A DNA stretch of 64,000 nucleotides from Pseudomonas lurida (GTDB taxonomy: Bacteria > Pseudomonadota > Gammaproteobacteria > Pseudomonadales > Pseudomonadaceae), in contig NZ_PDJB01000001.1 of assembly GCF_002563895.1 (NCBI RefSeq), forward strand, positions 417,501 to 481,500. The letters are read 5' to 3'. The notes below the pieces were generated by a model. That model had not been told where the DNA came from. It saw nothing but the letters and a program-made list of their open reading frames with translations, and did not search any database. The position numbers and the translations under genes were made by a program. Position 1 is the first letter of the stretch; each line of letters starts with the position of its first letter. This document shows positions 8,597 through 18,542 of the stretch, piece by piece.

Positions 8597-10105
8597 ATGT
8601 CCCAGGCAACAAAAATCACCCTCGCCGATACGCCATTGCGCTGGCAGGACGTAGTCGCCGTCGCCCGTCATGGCGCTGTCCTCGAGCTGTCTGGCCAGGC
8701 CTGGGCACGTATCGACAATGCCCAGGCCATCGTGCAGCGCATCGTCACCAGCGGTGAGCGCGCCTATGGTGTGAACACCGGCCTGGGCGCGTTGTGCAAT
8801 GTGTCGCTCAAGGGCGAGCAACTCAGCCAACTGTCGCGCAATACCCTGCTTAGCCATGCCTGCGGCGTCGGCCCGGTGCTGAGTGACGAGCAGACCCGCG
8901 CGATCATCTGCGCCGCGATCATCAATTACAGCCACGGCAAATCCGGCCTGCATCCGCAGGTGGTGCATTCGCTGCTGGCGCTGCTCAATCACGGCATCAC
9001 ACCGCAAGTGCCGTCCCAGGGTTCGGTGGGTTACCTCACCCATATGGCCCACGTTGGCGTGGCCTTGCTGGGGGTCGGCACTGTGAGCTATCGCGGCCGG
9101 GTCGTTTCGGCGCAAGAAGCCCTGGCAGCTGAAGGTTTGCACCCGGTGGTGCTCGGCGCCAAGGACGGTTTGTGCCTGGTCAACGGCACGCCGTGCATGA
9201 CCGGCCTGAGCTGCCTGGCCCTGGCGGATGCGCATCACTTGCTGCAATGGGCCGACGTGATCGGCGCCATGAGTTTCGAAGCCCAGCGTGGCCAGATCGA
9301 TGCCTTCGATGAAGAAATCATCGCACTCAAGCCACACCCTGGCATGCAACACGTGGGTATCAACCTGCGCGCCTTGCTCGATGGCAGCGAAGTGATCGCC
9401 AGCAGCAAAGGCATTCGCACTCAGGACGCCCTGAGCATCCGCTCGATCCCGCAGATCCACGGCGCGGCGCGTGATCAGGTGGAACACGCCACCCGTCAGA
9501 TCGAGACCGAACTCAACAGCGCCACCGACAACCCATTGGTGCTCGGCACCCCGGACAATTACCGCGTGGTGTCCCAGGCCAACCCGCATGGGCAGTCCGT
9601 GGCGCTGGCGGCGGACATGCTGGCGATTGCCATGGCTGAAATCGGTTCGGTGGCCGAACGCCGCCTGGACCGCCTGATCAACCCGCACGTCAGCGGCCTG
9701 CCGGCGTTCCTGGTCAGCAACCCCGGGGTCAACTCCGGGATGATGATCGTGCAGTACGTCGCTGCCTCGCTGTGTGGGCAAAACCGCCAACTGGCGCAAC
9801 CGGCGGTGCTCGACAACTTCGTCACCTCGGGCCTGCAGGAAGATCACCTGAGCATGGGCACCAATGCCGCGCTCAAGCTGCACCAGGTGCTGGGCAATGT
9901 GACGCAGATCCTCGCCATTGAGTATTTGCTGGCGGCCCAGGCGTTCGAGTTTCTCAAGGACCAACGCTTCGGCGCGGGCACTGAGCGCGCCTGGCGCTTG
10001 CTGCGTGAAGTGGTGCCGGCCTATGAGCAGGACCGTTGGCTGGCGCCGGACATTGCGGCTGCCGCCAAGCTGGTCAAGGACACCGCGTTACCGAATTTGC
10101 ACTGA
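8597..10105 (+). CDS. hutH1: HutH1, aromatic amino-acid lyase family protein lacking the MIO triad
   Basis: 502 residues, clearly homologous along its whole length to histidine ammonia-lyases. Conserved: Tyr57 in AYGVNTGLG, His87 in LLSHACGVG, the LVNGTPCMTG asparagine, TQDALSIRSIPQ, and QEDHLSM. However the MIO-forming Ala-Ser-Gly is missing: the protein reads GSVGYLTHMAH at 142-152, where HutH2 reads [14 protein letters not shown], a clean three-residue gap between Gly145 and Tyr146. The active-site QDPYSLR tyrosine is Leu here and GGNFHAEP reads QANPHGQS. The frame is otherwise intact, so it is expressed but probably not a normal ammonia-lyase. Start ATG 8597 has AAGG seven bases upstream; ATG 8591 is too close to it. 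Confidence 0.9.
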   Translation: MSQATKITLADTPLRWQDVVAVARHGAVLELSGQAWARIDNAQAIVQRIVTSGERAYGVNTGLGALCNVSLKGEQLSQLSRNTLLSHACGVGPVLSDEQTRAIICAAIINYSHGKSGLHPQVVHSLLALLNHGITPQVPSQGSVGYLTHMAHVGVALLGVGTVSYRGRVVSAQEALAAEGLHPVVLGAKDGLCLVNGTPCMTGLSCLALADAHHLLQWADVIGAMSFEAQRGQIDAFDEEIIALKPHPGMQHVGINLRALLDGSEVIASSKGIRTQDALSIRSIPQIHGAARDQVEHATRQIETELNSATDNPLVLGTPDNYRVVSQANPHGQSVALAADMLAIAMAEIGSVAERRLDRLINPHVSGLPAFLVSNPGVNSGMMIVQYVAASLCGQNRQLAQPAVLDNFVTSGLQEDHLSMGTNAALKLHQVLGNVTQILAIEYLLAAQAFEFLKDQRFGAGTERAWRLLREVVPAYEQDRWLAPDIAAAAKLVKDTALPNLH

Positions 10106-10147
10106 ACACTTATGTATTCAAAAGAATTATTCAAAAGGAGTATGAAT

Positions 10148-11680
10148 GTGACTGCGCTAAACCTGATTCCAGGCCAACTGAGCCTTGCCCAACTGCGAGC
10201 CATCTACCAGCAGCCGGTAATGCTCAGTCTGGATGACAGCGCCACGGCGCAGATCGAAGCCAGCGTTGCCTGCGTGGAGCAGATTCTCGCCGAGAACCGC
10301 ACCGCCTACGGCATCAATACCGGTTTCGGCCTGCTGGCCTCGACCCGCATCGCCAGCGAAGACCTGGAAAACCTCCAGCGTTCCCTGGTGCTGTCCCACG
10401 CCGCTGGCGTCGGTGAGCCGATCAGCGATGCGCTGGTACGGCTGGTCATGGTGCTCAAGGTCAACAGCTTGAGCCGTGGGTTCTCCGGGATTCGCCGCCA
10501 GGTGATCGACGCGCTGATCGCGCTGATCAACGCCGAGGTGTACCCGCATATTCCTCTGAAAGGTTCCGTGGGTGCCTCCGGCGACCTGGCGCCCCTGGCG
10601 CACATGTCCCTGGTACTGCTGGGCGAAGGCAAGGCGCGCTACAAAGGCGAATGGCTGGAAGCCACCGAGGCGCTGAAAGTCGCCGGCCTGACGCCGCTGA
10701 CCCTCGCCGCCAAGGAAGGCCTGGCGCTGCTCAACGGCACCCAGGTCTCCACCGCCTATGCCTTGCGTGGCCTGTTCGAAGGCGAAGATTTGTTCGCGGG
10801 CGCCTTGGCGTGTGGCGGCCTCACCGTGGAAGCGGTGCTGGGCTCGCGCTCGCCGTTCGATGCGCGCATTCATGCGGCACGCGGCCAGCGTGGGCAGATC
10901 GATTCGGCGGCGGCTTATCGCGACTTGCTCGGCGAAAGCAGCCAGGTCTCCCAGTCGCACCAGAACTGCGACAAAGTGCAGGACCCGTACTCGCTGCGTT
11001 GCCAGCCACAAGTGATGGGCGCCTGCCTGACCCAGTTCCGCCAGGCCGCAGACGTGCTGGTGGTCGAAGCCAACGCCGTGTCGGATAACCCACTGGTGTT
11101 TGCCGCTGAAGGTGACGTGATCTCCGGCGGTAACTTCCACGCCGAGCCGGTGGCCATGGCGGCCGACAACATGGCCCTGGCCATCGCGGAAATCGGCTCC
11201 CTGAGTGAGCGTCGCATCTCGTTGATGATGGACAAGCATATGTCGCAACTGCCGCCGTTCCTGGTGGGCAATGGCGGGGTGAACTCCGGTTTCATGATCG
11301 CCCAGGTAACCGCTGCAGCACTTGCCAGCGAGAACAAGGCGTTGGCCCATCCCCACAGCGTCGACAGCCTGCCGACCTCGGCCAACCAGGAAGACCACGT
11401 GTCCATGGCCCCGGCCGCCGGCAAGCGCTTGTGGGAAATGGCCGAGAACACCCGTGGCATTCTGGCCGTTGAATGGCTGGCCGCCTGCCAGGGCCTGGAC
11501 CTGCGCGAAGGCCTGAAGACCTCGCCGAAGCTGGAGAAGGCCCGTGGCATCCTGCGCGACAAAGTGGCGTTCTACGACAAAGACCGCTTCTTCGCCCCGG
11601 ACATCATCGCCGCCAGCGAATTGCTTGCCAGCCGCTGCCTGAATGAGCTGGTGCCGGCCAAGCTGCTGCCGAGCCTTTAA
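10148..11680 (+). CDS. hutH2: Histidine ammonia-lyase HutH2
   Basis: 510 residues, the same length as the crystallised P. putida histidase and very close to it along its whole length. It deaminates L-histidine to trans-urocanate. The MIO electrophile precursor Ala143-Ser144-Gly145 lies in [18 protein letters not shown]; Tyr54 ([10 protein letters not shown]), His84, [24 protein letters not shown] and QEDHVSMAP are all there. The start is GTG 10148, which has AAGGAG seven bases upstream and gives the family length; ATG 10142 is only one base from that SD. It follows hutH1 by 42 bases. Confidence 0.97.
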   Translation: MTALNLIPGQLSLAQLRAIYQQPVMLSLDDSATAQIEASVACVEQILAENRTAYGINTGFGLLASTRIASEDLENLQRSLVLSHAAGVGEPISDALVRLVMVLKVNSLSRGFSGIRRQVIDALIALINAEVYPHIPLKGSVGASGDLAPLAHMSLVLLGEGKARYKGEWLEATEALKVAGLTPLTLAAKEGLALLNGTQVSTAYALRGLFEGEDLFAGALACGGLTVEAVLGSRSPFDARIHAARGQRGQIDSAAAYRDLLGESSQVSQSHQNCDKVQDPYSLRCQPQVMGACLTQFRQAADVLVVEANAVSDNPLVFAAEGDVISGGNFHAEPVAMAADNMALAIAEIGSLSERRISLMMDKHMSQLPPFLVGNGGVNSGFMIAQVTAAALASENKALAHPHSVDSLPTSANQEDHVSMAPAAGKRLWEMAENTRGILAVEWLAACQGLDLREGLKTSPKLEKARGILRDKVAFYDKDRFFAPDIIAASELLASRCLNELVPAKLLPSL

Positions 11681-11696
11681 GCTCACCGGCGCCCTA

Positions 11697-11786
11697 TGTG
11701 GGAGCTGGCTTGCCTGCGATCGCTCGCTGTCAGTTAAAGAATTTGCGACTGATACACCGCCATCGCAGGCAAGCCAGCTCCCACAT
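11697..11786. repeat. REP pair (BIME) between hutH2 and the APC permease
   Basis: GTGGGAGCTGGCTTGCCTGC at the left and its inverted copy ending GCTCCCAC at the right, about 45 bases apart. Confidence 0.9.
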
Positions 11787-11840
11787 TTGAGCGTTCGCAG
11801 CTCTGAATTTTCTCAGGATAAAAATAATTAAGGACGAGAA

Positions 11841-13250
11841 ATGCTCCCGCAAGAGAAAGGATTGAAACGCGGGCTCAGTGCCCGACATATTCGCTTCATG
11901 GCACTCGGTTCCGCGATCGGCACCGGGCTGTTCTATGGCTCTGCCTCTGCTATCCAGATGGCCGGCCCAGCCGTGCTGCTGGCCTACCTGATCGGCGGCG
12001 CCGCCGTGTTCATGGTCATGCGCGCCCTTGGCGAAATGGCTGTGCACAACCCGGTGGCCGGTTCCTTCGGGCAGTACGCCAGCACTTACCTGGGCCCCAT
12101 GGCCGGGTTCATCCTCGGTTGGACCTACGCGTTTGAAATGATCATCGTCTGCCTGGCGGACGTCACCGCCTTCGGCATCTACATGGGCTTCTGGTTTCCC
12201 GAGGTCGCGCGTTGGGTCTGGGTACTCGGCATTGTGTTTTTGATCGGTGGCCTGAACCTGTGCAACGTCAAAGTGTTTGGCGAAATGGAGTTCTGGCTGT
12301 CACTGCTCAAGGTTGGCGCTATCGTCGCGATGATCCTCGGCGGCTTCGGCATCATGCTGTTCGGCATTCATTCGGCCGGTGACACCCAGGCCAGCGGCCT
12401 CAGCAATTTGTGGGCCCACGGCGGCTTCATGCCCAATGGCATCGGCGGCTTGATCGCCTCGTTCGCGGTGGTGATGTTTGCCTTTGGCGGCATTGAAATC
12501 ATCGGCATCACCGCGGGTGAAGCCAAGGACCCGCAACGCGTGATCCCCAAGGCGATCAACGCCGTGCCGCTGCGTATCCTGTTGTTCTACGTGCTGACCC
12601 TGTTCGTGCTGATGGCCATCTACCCGTGGCCGCAGATCGGTAGCCAAGGCAGCCCGTTCGTGCAGATCTTCAGCAACCTGGGCATCGGCTCGGCGGCGAC
12701 CATCCTCAACATCGTGGTGATCTCGGCGGCCGTCTCGGCCATCAACAGTGACATCTTCGGTGCTGGTCGCATGATGTACGGCCTGGCCCAACAGGGGCAG
12801 GCGCCCAAGGGCTTTGCGCAGTTGTCCAGGCACGGCGTGCCGTGGATGACCGTGGTGGTGATGGGCGCGGCGCTGCTGGGCGGGGTGGTGCTCAACTACC
12901 TGATCCCGGAAAACGTGTTCCTGCTGATCGCCTCGATTGCGACCTTCGCCACCGTGTGGGTGTGGCTGATGATCCTGTTCACCCAAGTGGCCATGCGCCG
13001 CTCGATGACCAAGGAACAGGTCGCCGAACTGAAATTCCCGGTGCCGTTCTGGCCTTACGCGCCAGCGGCCGCCATTGTCTTCATGCTGTTCGTGTTTGGT
13101 GTGCTGGGTTACTTCCCGGACACCCAGGCCGCCTTGCTGGTCGGGGCCGTGTGGATCGTGCTGCTGGTCGTTGCCTACCTGCTGTGGGTCAAGCCCGCAG
13201 CAGGCCAAGCGGCCAGGGTCCACTACGACCCGGCCTTGTCTCATCGTTAA
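11841..13250 (+). CDS. hutTh: APC-family amino-acid permease, probable histidine transporter HutTh
   Basis: 469-residue amino acid/polyamine/organocation transporter: N-terminal [26 protein letters not shown] with the unwound helix-1 GSAIGTG, ALGEMAV, and [17 protein letters not shown] in helix 6, about 12 helices in all. Closest by eye to the ProY/HutT group. Its place between hutH2 and hutI makes histidine the likely substrate; in SBW25 the permease in this slot is the histidine-specific one (from memory). AGGA lies six bases before ATG 11841. Confidence 0.9.
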   Translation: MLPQEKGLKRGLSARHIRFMALGSAIGTGLFYGSASAIQMAGPAVLLAYLIGGAAVFMVMRALGEMAVHNPVAGSFGQYASTYLGPMAGFILGWTYAFEMIIVCLADVTAFGIYMGFWFPEVARWVWVLGIVFLIGGLNLCNVKVFGEMEFWLSLLKVGAIVAMILGGFGIMLFGIHSAGDTQASGLSNLWAHGGFMPNGIGGLIASFAVVMFAFGGIEIIGITAGEAKDPQRVIPKAINAVPLRILLFYVLTLFVLMAIYPWPQIGSQGSPFVQIFSNLGIGSAATILNIVVISAAVSAINSDIFGAGRMMYGLAQQGQAPKGFAQLSRHGVPWMTVVVMGAALLGGVVLNYLIPENVFLLIASIATFATVWVWLMILFTQVAMRRSMTKEQVAELKFPVPFWPYAPAAAIVFMLFVFGVLGYFPDTQAALLVGAVWIVLLVVAYLLWVKPAAGQAARVHYDPALSHR

Positions 13251-13265
13251 TCTAGGGAGGCGTTG

Positions 13266-14471
13266 ATGAAAACGCTTTGGCAACACTGCCACGTCGCAAC
13301 CATGGCCCAGGGCAAATACTCGATCATCGAGGATGCCGCCATGGTGACCGCCGGTTCGCTCATCGAGTGGATCGGCCCCCGCAGCCAGGTACCCACGGCG
13401 GATTACGCCCAGGTGCATGACCTGCAAGGCACGTGGGTCACACCCGGGCTGATCGACTGCCACACCCACACGGTGTTTGGCGGCAACCGCAGCGGCGAGT
13501 TCGAGCAGCGCCTCGAAGGCGTCAGCTACGCCGAGATCGCGGCCAAGGGCGGCGGTATTGCCAGCACCGTGCGTGCTACCCGTGCCGCGACGGAGGATGA
13601 ACTGTTTGCCAGCGCCGAAAAGCGCCTGCGCAGTCTGCTGCGCGACGGCGTGACCACGGTCGAGATCAAGTCCGGCTACGGGCTGGACCTGGTAAACGAA
13701 CGCAAGATGCTACGGGTGGCGCGTCGCCTTGGCGAAGCATTGCCGGTCAGTGTGCGCGCCACGTGCCTGGCGGCCCACGCGCTGCCGCCGGAGTACAAGG
13801 ACCGCGCCGACGATTACATCGACCACATCTGCGCCGAGATGCTGCCGGCCCTGGCGGCGCAAGGGCTGGTGGACGCGGTGGATGCATTCTGCGAGTACCT
13901 GGCGTTTTCCACCGAGCAGGTAGAGCGTGTGTTCAAAGTCGCCCAGCAACTCGGCTTGCCGGTGAAGCTGCACGCCGAGCAACTCTCGTCACTGCACGGC
14001 TCCAGCCTGGCCGCGCGTTACCACGCGTTGTCGGCGGACCACCTGGAGTTCATGACCGAAGAAGATGCCATCGCCATGGCCGCTTCCGGCACCGTTGCGG
14101 TCTTGCTGCCGGGCGCCTTCTACTTCCTGCGCGAAACCCAGTTGCCGCCAATGGATGCCCTGCGCAGGCACGGCGTGAAGATCGCCATCGCCAGCGACCT
14201 CAACCCTGGCACTTCGCCGGCCTTGTCGGTGCGCCTGATGCTCAACATGGCCTGCACACTGTTTCGCATGACCCCGGAAGAAGCCCTGGCCGGTGCTACG
14301 CAACATGCCGCCACTGCGCTAGGCATGGGTGACACCCATGGCTCGCTGGAAGTGGGCAAGGTCGCGGATTTTGTTGCCTGGCAAATCGATCGTCCCGCCG
14401 ACCTCGCCTACTGGCTGGGCGGCGAGTTGGAAAAACGCGTCGTACGCCACGGCGTCGACGTCACTGTTTGA
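13266..14471 (+). CDS. hutI: Imidazolonepropionase HutI
   Basis: 401 residues, amidohydrolase superfamily. It opens the ring of 4-imidazolone-5-propanoate to N-formimino-L-glutamate. The metal ligands are seen in [12 protein letters not shown] (about residues 70-81); [15 protein letters not shown] and the Asp in [10 protein letters not shown] follow in family order. Start ATG 13266 is six bases after AGGGAGG; a TTG one codon upstream is in frame. HutG begins 12 bases after the stop. Confidence 0.97.
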   Translation: MKTLWQHCHVATMAQGKYSIIEDAAMVTAGSLIEWIGPRSQVPTADYAQVHDLQGTWVTPGLIDCHTHTVFGGNRSGEFEQRLEGVSYAEIAAKGGGIASTVRATRAATEDELFASAEKRLRSLLRDGVTTVEIKSGYGLDLVNERKMLRVARRLGEALPVSVRATCLAAHALPPEYKDRADDYIDHICAEMLPALAAQGLVDAVDAFCEYLAFSTEQVERVFKVAQQLGLPVKLHAEQLSSLHGSSLAARYHALSADHLEFMTEEDAIAMAASGTVAVLLPGAFYFLRETQLPPMDALRRHGVKIAIASDLNPGTSPALSVRLMLNMACTLFRMTPEEALAGATQHAATALGMGDTHGSLEVGKVADFVAWQIDRPADLAYWLGGELEKRVVRHGVDVTV

Positions 14472-14483
14472 GGAGTACGGGTT

Positions 14484-15284
14484 GTGGATAAGGTTCTGAG
14501 CTTCAAACAAGGCCGCGTGCCACTGCTGATCAGCATGCCTCACGCCGGCCTGCGCCTCACGCCTGCTGTCGAGGCAGGTCTGATCCCCGAGGCGCAAAGC
14601 CTGCCGGACACCGACTGGCACATCCCCACGTTGTATGACTTTGCCGAAGAGCTGGGCGCCAGCACCCTGGCAGCGGAGTACTCGCGGTTTGTGATCGACT
14701 TGAACCGACCGTCCGACGACAAGCCTTTGTACGCGGGCGCTACGACCGGCCTCTACCCGGCGACGCTGTTTGAGGGTGTGCCGTTGTTCCGTGAAGGGGC
14801 GGAGCCTTCGCAGGCAGAGCGCGTGACTTACCTCCAAAAGATCTGGGGGCCCTATCACCGCGCGCTGCAAGAAGAGCTGGCGCGGCTCAAGGCCGAGTTC
14901 GGTTATGCCTTGCTGTTTGACGCGCACTCGATCCGTTCGGTGATCCCGCACCTGTTTGACGGCAAGTTGCCGGACTTCAACCTCGGCACGTTCAACGGCG
15001 CCGCGTGTGATCCGGAGCTGGCCAGCCAGTTGGAGGCCATCTGCGCCGGGCATCCGCAGTACACCCATGTACTCAACGGACGTTTCAAGGGCGGCCACAT
15101 CACCCGGCATTACGGTGACCCTGCGCAGGACATCCATGCTGTGCAGTTGGAACTGTGCCAGAGCACTTATATGGAAGAGGTAGAGCCATTCCGCTATCGC
15201 CCCGACCTGGCCGAGCCGACGCGGGTGGTGCTCAAGCAATTGCTGGAAGGGGTGCTGGCCTGGGGGCAGCAGCGTTACGGCTGA
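14484..15284 (+). CDS. hutG: N-formylglutamate deformylase HutG
   Basis: 266 residues, N-formylglutamate amidohydrolase family (PF05013). It hydrolyses N-formyl-L-glutamate to glutamate and formate, the last step after HutF. Family segments: LLISMPHAGLRLTP, FVIDLNRPSDD, YALLFDAHSIRSVIP, KGGHITRHYGDP and VQLELCQSTYMEE; the His and Glu/Asp residues in these are the probable zinc ligands. The start is GTG 14484, with AGGAG eight bases upstream. It is the last gene of the hut run; no hairpin-plus-T-tract follows, only a REP pair. Confidence 0.95.
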   Translation: MDKVLSFKQGRVPLLISMPHAGLRLTPAVEAGLIPEAQSLPDTDWHIPTLYDFAEELGASTLAAEYSRFVIDLNRPSDDKPLYAGATTGLYPATLFEGVPLFREGAEPSQAERVTYLQKIWGPYHRALQEELARLKAEFGYALLFDAHSIRSVIPHLFDGKLPDFNLGTFNGAACDPELASQLEAICAGHPQYTHVLNGRFKGGHITRHYGDPAQDIHAVQLELCQSTYMEEVEPFRYRPDLAEPTRVVLKQLLEGVLAWGQQRYG

Positions 15285-15287
15285 TGT

Positions 15288-15362
15288 CGCCATCGCAGGC
15301 AAGCCAGCGCCCAGCTTGGAATGCATTCCAAATGTGACAGCTGGCTTGCCTGCGAAGGCGCC
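15288..15362. repeat. REP pair (BIME) after hutG with palindromic spacer
   Basis: CATCGCAGGCAAGCCAGCGC and CAGCTGGCTTGCCTGCGAAG face each other around TTGGAATGCATTCCAA, a perfect 16-base palindrome at 15317-15332. Confidence 0.9.
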
Positions 15363-15465
15363 CTCATAGTCGCCGCAGTGCAACTGCCGGTCGCCACAGG
15401 TCGTGTGAGCCAGGGTTTCACTGGGTAAGGTTGTGGAATAAAAACAGCCGAGTGAGACCTCTTCC

Positions 15466-16401
15466 ATGAAAAGACTGTTGTTGACCCTCACCGGCGCCCT
15501 GTTGATTGGCGCCAACGCCATGGCCGCCGAGCCGGCCTCTTGCAAAAATATCCGCATGGGCGTGGTCAGCTGGACTGACGTGGTCGCCACCTCCGGCATG
15601 GCCGACGTGCTGCTCAATGGCCTGGGCTATGACAGCAAACAGACCAGCGCCGTGCAGCAGATTATTTTCGCTGGCATCCGCGACAAACGCCTGGATATCT
15701 TCCTCGGCTACTGGAAACCCGCGATGGATAACAACATCGCGCCATTCCTGGCGGCCAAGCAGGTCCATGTATTTGACACCCCGAGCCTGGCCGACGCGCA
15801 GGCCACCCTGGCCGTACCGCAGTACGTGGCCGATGCGGGCTTGAAGACCTTCGCCGATATCGCCCGCTTCAAGGACAAACTGGGTGGCAAGATCTATGGG
15901 ATCGAGCCTGGCAGTGGCGCGAACACGGATATCCAGAAAATGATCGACACCAACCGCTTCGGCCTGGGCGGCTTCAAACTGGTCGCGTCCGGTGAGGCAG
16001 GAATGCTCGCCGCTGTGCAGCGCGCGGTGAATCGCAAGGAATTCGTGGTGTTCGTCGGCTGGACCCCGCACCCGATGAACATCAACATGAAAATGGCCTA
16101 CCTCACCGGCAGTGAAGACGTGTTTGGCCCCGACGAAGGCCGCGCTACCGTCTCCACTGTGACCGCGCCGGACTTTGCCGAGCGCTGCCCCAATGCCAAC
16201 CGGCTGTTGGAAAACCTCACGTTCACCGCCGCTCAGGAAAGCCAGTTGATGGTGCCGATCATGGAGCGCCAGTCGCCGCAGGCTGTGGCCAGGCAATGGC
16301 TGCGTGATCATCCCGAGGACTTGCAGCGCTGGCTGGCTGGGGTTCAAGCGTTCGATGGCAGCGATGGCGTGGCGGCCGTGCAAGCCAGCCTCAAGCCCTG
16401 A
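15466..16401 (+). CDS. Orphan choline/quaternary-amine ABC binding protein (ChoX/OpuAC family)
   Basis: 311 residues with a 20-residue signal peptide (KRLLLTLTGALLIGANAMA|AE). The mature part matches the choline/betaine-binding OpuAC family: aromatic positions in GVVSWTDVV, FLGYWKPAMDNN and FVGWTPHPMNI are the likely cation-pi cage, and IEPGSGANTDIQKMI and the C-terminal WLRDHPEDLQRWLAG are typical. No permease or ATPase gene lies next to it, so it must share a transporter encoded elsewhere or act in sensing. Choline specificity is inferred from resemblance to ChoX/CbcX-type proteins, not proven. Confidence 0.8.
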   Translation: MKRLLLTLTGALLIGANAMAAEPASCKNIRMGVVSWTDVVATSGMADVLLNGLGYDSKQTSAVQQIIFAGIRDKRLDIFLGYWKPAMDNNIAPFLAAKQVHVFDTPSLADAQATLAVPQYVADAGLKTFADIARFKDKLGGKIYGIEPGSGANTDIQKMIDTNRFGLGGFKLVASGEAGMLAAVQRAVNRKEFVVFVGWTPHPMNINMKMAYLTGSEDVFGPDEGRATVSTVTAPDFAERCPNANRLLENLTFTAAQESQLMVPIMERQSPQAVARQWLRDHPEDLQRWLAGVQAFDGSDGVAAVQASLKP

Positions 16402-16418
16402 GGGCAACACCGGACAAA

Positions 16419-16508
16419 TGTGGGAGCGGGCTTGCCCGCGAAGGCGGCTTATCAGTCGTGAATGTCTTGACTGGCACACCGCCTTCGCGAGCAAGCCCGC
16501 TCCTACAG
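16419..16508. repeat. REP pair (BIME)
   Basis: GTGGGAGCGGGCTTGCCCGC at the left, and CGCGAGCAAGCCCGCTCCTAC (one changed base in the final arm) inverted at the right. Confidence 0.9.
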
Positions 16509-16537
16509 TGGATGTTCATCGTCAGGGATATTTGCGC

Positions 16538-17467
16538 ATGTACCCGATTTCTCCCCAGCTCGCCGCCTTCGTCGCCAAGACCGAATCCTTCGCCAGCAAC
16601 GACTCGTCGCTGGCTGGGCTGCGCACAGGCTATGACCGCATGTGCCGTGCATTCACCCCGCCGCAACCCGCAGGCTTGCAGGTCGAGGACTTCACCCTGG
16701 CGGGCGTTCGTGTGCGCAGTTATCTGCCCACCGCACCCACGCCACCTGATGGGTGGCCGTGCCTTCTTTATATGCACGGCGGCGGCTGGGTGGTCGGCGG
16801 GCTGGATTCCCACGACTTCATCTGCTTCGAACTGGCCACGACCTTGCAGGTACTGGTGATCGCCATCGATTACCGGCTGGCGCCCGAGCACCCGTTCCCG
16901 GCCGCTTATGAGGATTGCCGCACTGTGTGGCAAGCCATGCAGGCCGGGCAGGGGCCTCACGCGATCAACCTGCGACGCATGGTAGTGATTGGCGACAGCG
17001 CAGGCGGCAACCTGGCCGCGGCGTTGTGCCTGGGCTTGCGGGACGACGGGCAGCCGCTGCCCGGGGCTCAGGTGCTGATTTATCCGGGGTTGGGTGGCCC
17101 TTGCGACCTGCCGTCACGACGCGACTGCATGGACGCGCCGCTGCTCAGCAGTGCCGACACCGACTGCTACCTGGCGCTGTACCTGCGGGGCAGCGACCAG
17201 CCCTCACCTTATGCCATGCCGCTGTTGGCCGTGGATTTCAGCGGTTTGCCCAAGGCATTCATCGCCGTGGCGCAGTTCGACCCGCTGCGCGATGACGGCA
17301 GGCTCTACGCCGAACGCCTGCAGGCGGCGGGCGTGGCCACCGTGCTGTATCCCGGCAAGGGCCTGGTCCATGGTTGCCTGCGGGCGCGGCGGCAGGTGCC
17401 GGAGGTGGACCGTCTCTACGATGACCTGTTCAATTACCTGGGGAGCGAAGGGCTGACACAGGTCTAA
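16538..17467 (+). CDS. HSL-family alpha/beta hydrolase (esterase/lipase)
   Basis: 309 residues, hormone-sensitive-lipase-like family (alpha/beta hydrolase_3). Oxyanion-hole motif MHGGGWVVGG at about residues 79-88, nucleophile Ser in VIGDSAGGNLAAA at about 155, probable catalytic Asp in AQFDPLRDDG and His in GLVHGCLR, in the right order. The natural ester is unknown. Start ATG 16538 (MYPISPQLAAF) was chosen since the frame further upstream is REP sequence; CAGGGA lies about ten bases upstream. No signal peptide is seen. Confidence 0.85.
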   Translation: MYPISPQLAAFVAKTESFASNDSSLAGLRTGYDRMCRAFTPPQPAGLQVEDFTLAGVRVRSYLPTAPTPPDGWPCLLYMHGGGWVVGGLDSHDFICFELATTLQVLVIAIDYRLAPEHPFPAAYEDCRTVWQAMQAGQGPHAINLRRMVVIGDSAGGNLAAALCLGLRDDGQPLPGAQVLIYPGLGGPCDLPSRRDCMDAPLLSSADTDCYLALYLRGSDQPSPYAMPLLAVDFSGLPKAFIAVAQFDPLRDDGRLYAERLQAAGVATVLYPGKGLVHGCLRARRQVPEVDRLYDDLFNYLGSEGLTQV

Positions 17468-17570
17468 GTGCTCAAGGACATGCTGATTGCACAATTCGGG
17501 TTTATAGTGCCAGACGGCAGAATAAAAGACGTCCCCCCAGGGATGAACCCGACCCCCTACGGAGCGCGCA

Positions 17571-18542
17571 ATGCAGACTTGGTACCCGCAGATCAAACCC
17601 TACGCCCGGCACGATCTGGCAGTCGATGACACCCACACGCTGTACGTCGATGAAAGTGGCACCCCCGAAGGCTTGCCCGTCGTATTCATCCATGGTGGCC
17701 CTGGTGCCGGTTGTGATGCCCAGAGCCGCTGCTATTTCGATCCGAACCTTTACCGCATCGTCACCTTTGACCAGCGTGGCTGCGGGCGGTCCACCCCTCG
17801 CGCCAGCCTAGAAAACAACACCACCTGGGACCTGGTCGCCGACCTTGAGCGCATCCGCGAGCACCTGGGTATCGATAAATGGGTGCTGTTCGGCGGCTCG
17901 TGGGGCTCGACCCTGGCCCTGGCCTACGCGCAAACCCATCCGGAGCGTGTGCATGGCCTGATCGTGCGCGGCATTTTCCTGGCGCGCCCACAGGACATTC
18001 ACTGGTTCTACCAGGAGGGCGCGAGCCGCCTGTTCCCGGACTACTGGCAGGATTACATCGCGCCTATCCCACCGGAAGAGCGCCACGACATGATCGCGGC
18101 GTATCACAAGCGCCTCACCGGCAACGACCAGATCGCCCAGATGCACGCGGCCAAGGCGTGGTCGGGCTGGGAAGGGCGGATGCTGGGCCTGTGCCCGAGC
18201 CCGCAGCATGTGGAGCGTTTTTCCGAGCCGCAACGTGCCCTGTCCATCGCGCGTATCGAGTGCCACTACTTCACCAACAACTCGTTCCTGGAGCCCAACC
18301 AGCTGATCCGCGATATGCACAAGATCGCGCATCTGCCTGGCGTAATCATTCACGGTCGCTACGATATGATTTGCCCACTGGATAACGCGTGGGAGTTGCA
18401 TCAGGCGTGGCCCAACAGTGAGCTGCAGGTGATCCGCGAGGCCGGCCATGCGGCGTCCGAACCCGGTATCACCGATGCCTTGGTGCGTGCGACCAGCGAA
18501 ATGGCACGCCGCTTGCTCGACCTACCACCTGAAGAAGCATGA
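17571..18542 (+). CDS. pip: Proline iminopeptidase Pip
   Basis: 323 residues, peptidase family S33. It removes N-terminal proline from peptides in the cytoplasm. The N-terminal [11 protein letters not shown] oxyanion motif, nucleophile Ser in [16 protein letters not shown], Asp in [11 protein letters not shown] and His in EAGHAASEP make the full triad. Start ATG 17571 has GGAG seven bases upstream. Its stop overlaps dtd by four bases. Confidence 0.95.
   Translation: MQTWYPQIKPYARHDLAVDDTHTLYVDESGTPEGLPVVFIHGGPGAGCDAQSRCYFDPNLYRIVTFDQRGCGRSTPRASLENNTTWDLVADLERIREHLGIDKWVLFGGSWGSTLALAYAQTHPERVHGLIVRGIFLARPQDIHWFYQEGASRLFPDYWQDYIAPIPPEERHDMIAAYHKRLTGNDQIAQMHAAKAWSGWEGRMLGLCPSPQHVERFSEPQRALSIARIECHYFTNNSFLEPNQLIRDMHKIAHLPGVIIHGRYDMICPLDNAWELHQAWPNSELQVIREAGHAASEPGITDALVRATSEMARRLLDLPPEEA

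Noticed and set aside
7784..9964. 726-residue leftward open frame opposite hutV/hutH1
   Set aside because: Shadow of two well-defined genes and crosses their intergenic REP pair.
8591..10105. hutH1 as a decaying pseudogene
   Set aside because: The frame is intact over the full family length, the gap is exactly three codons and many catalytic-region motifs remain, so it is better read as a divergent functional protein.
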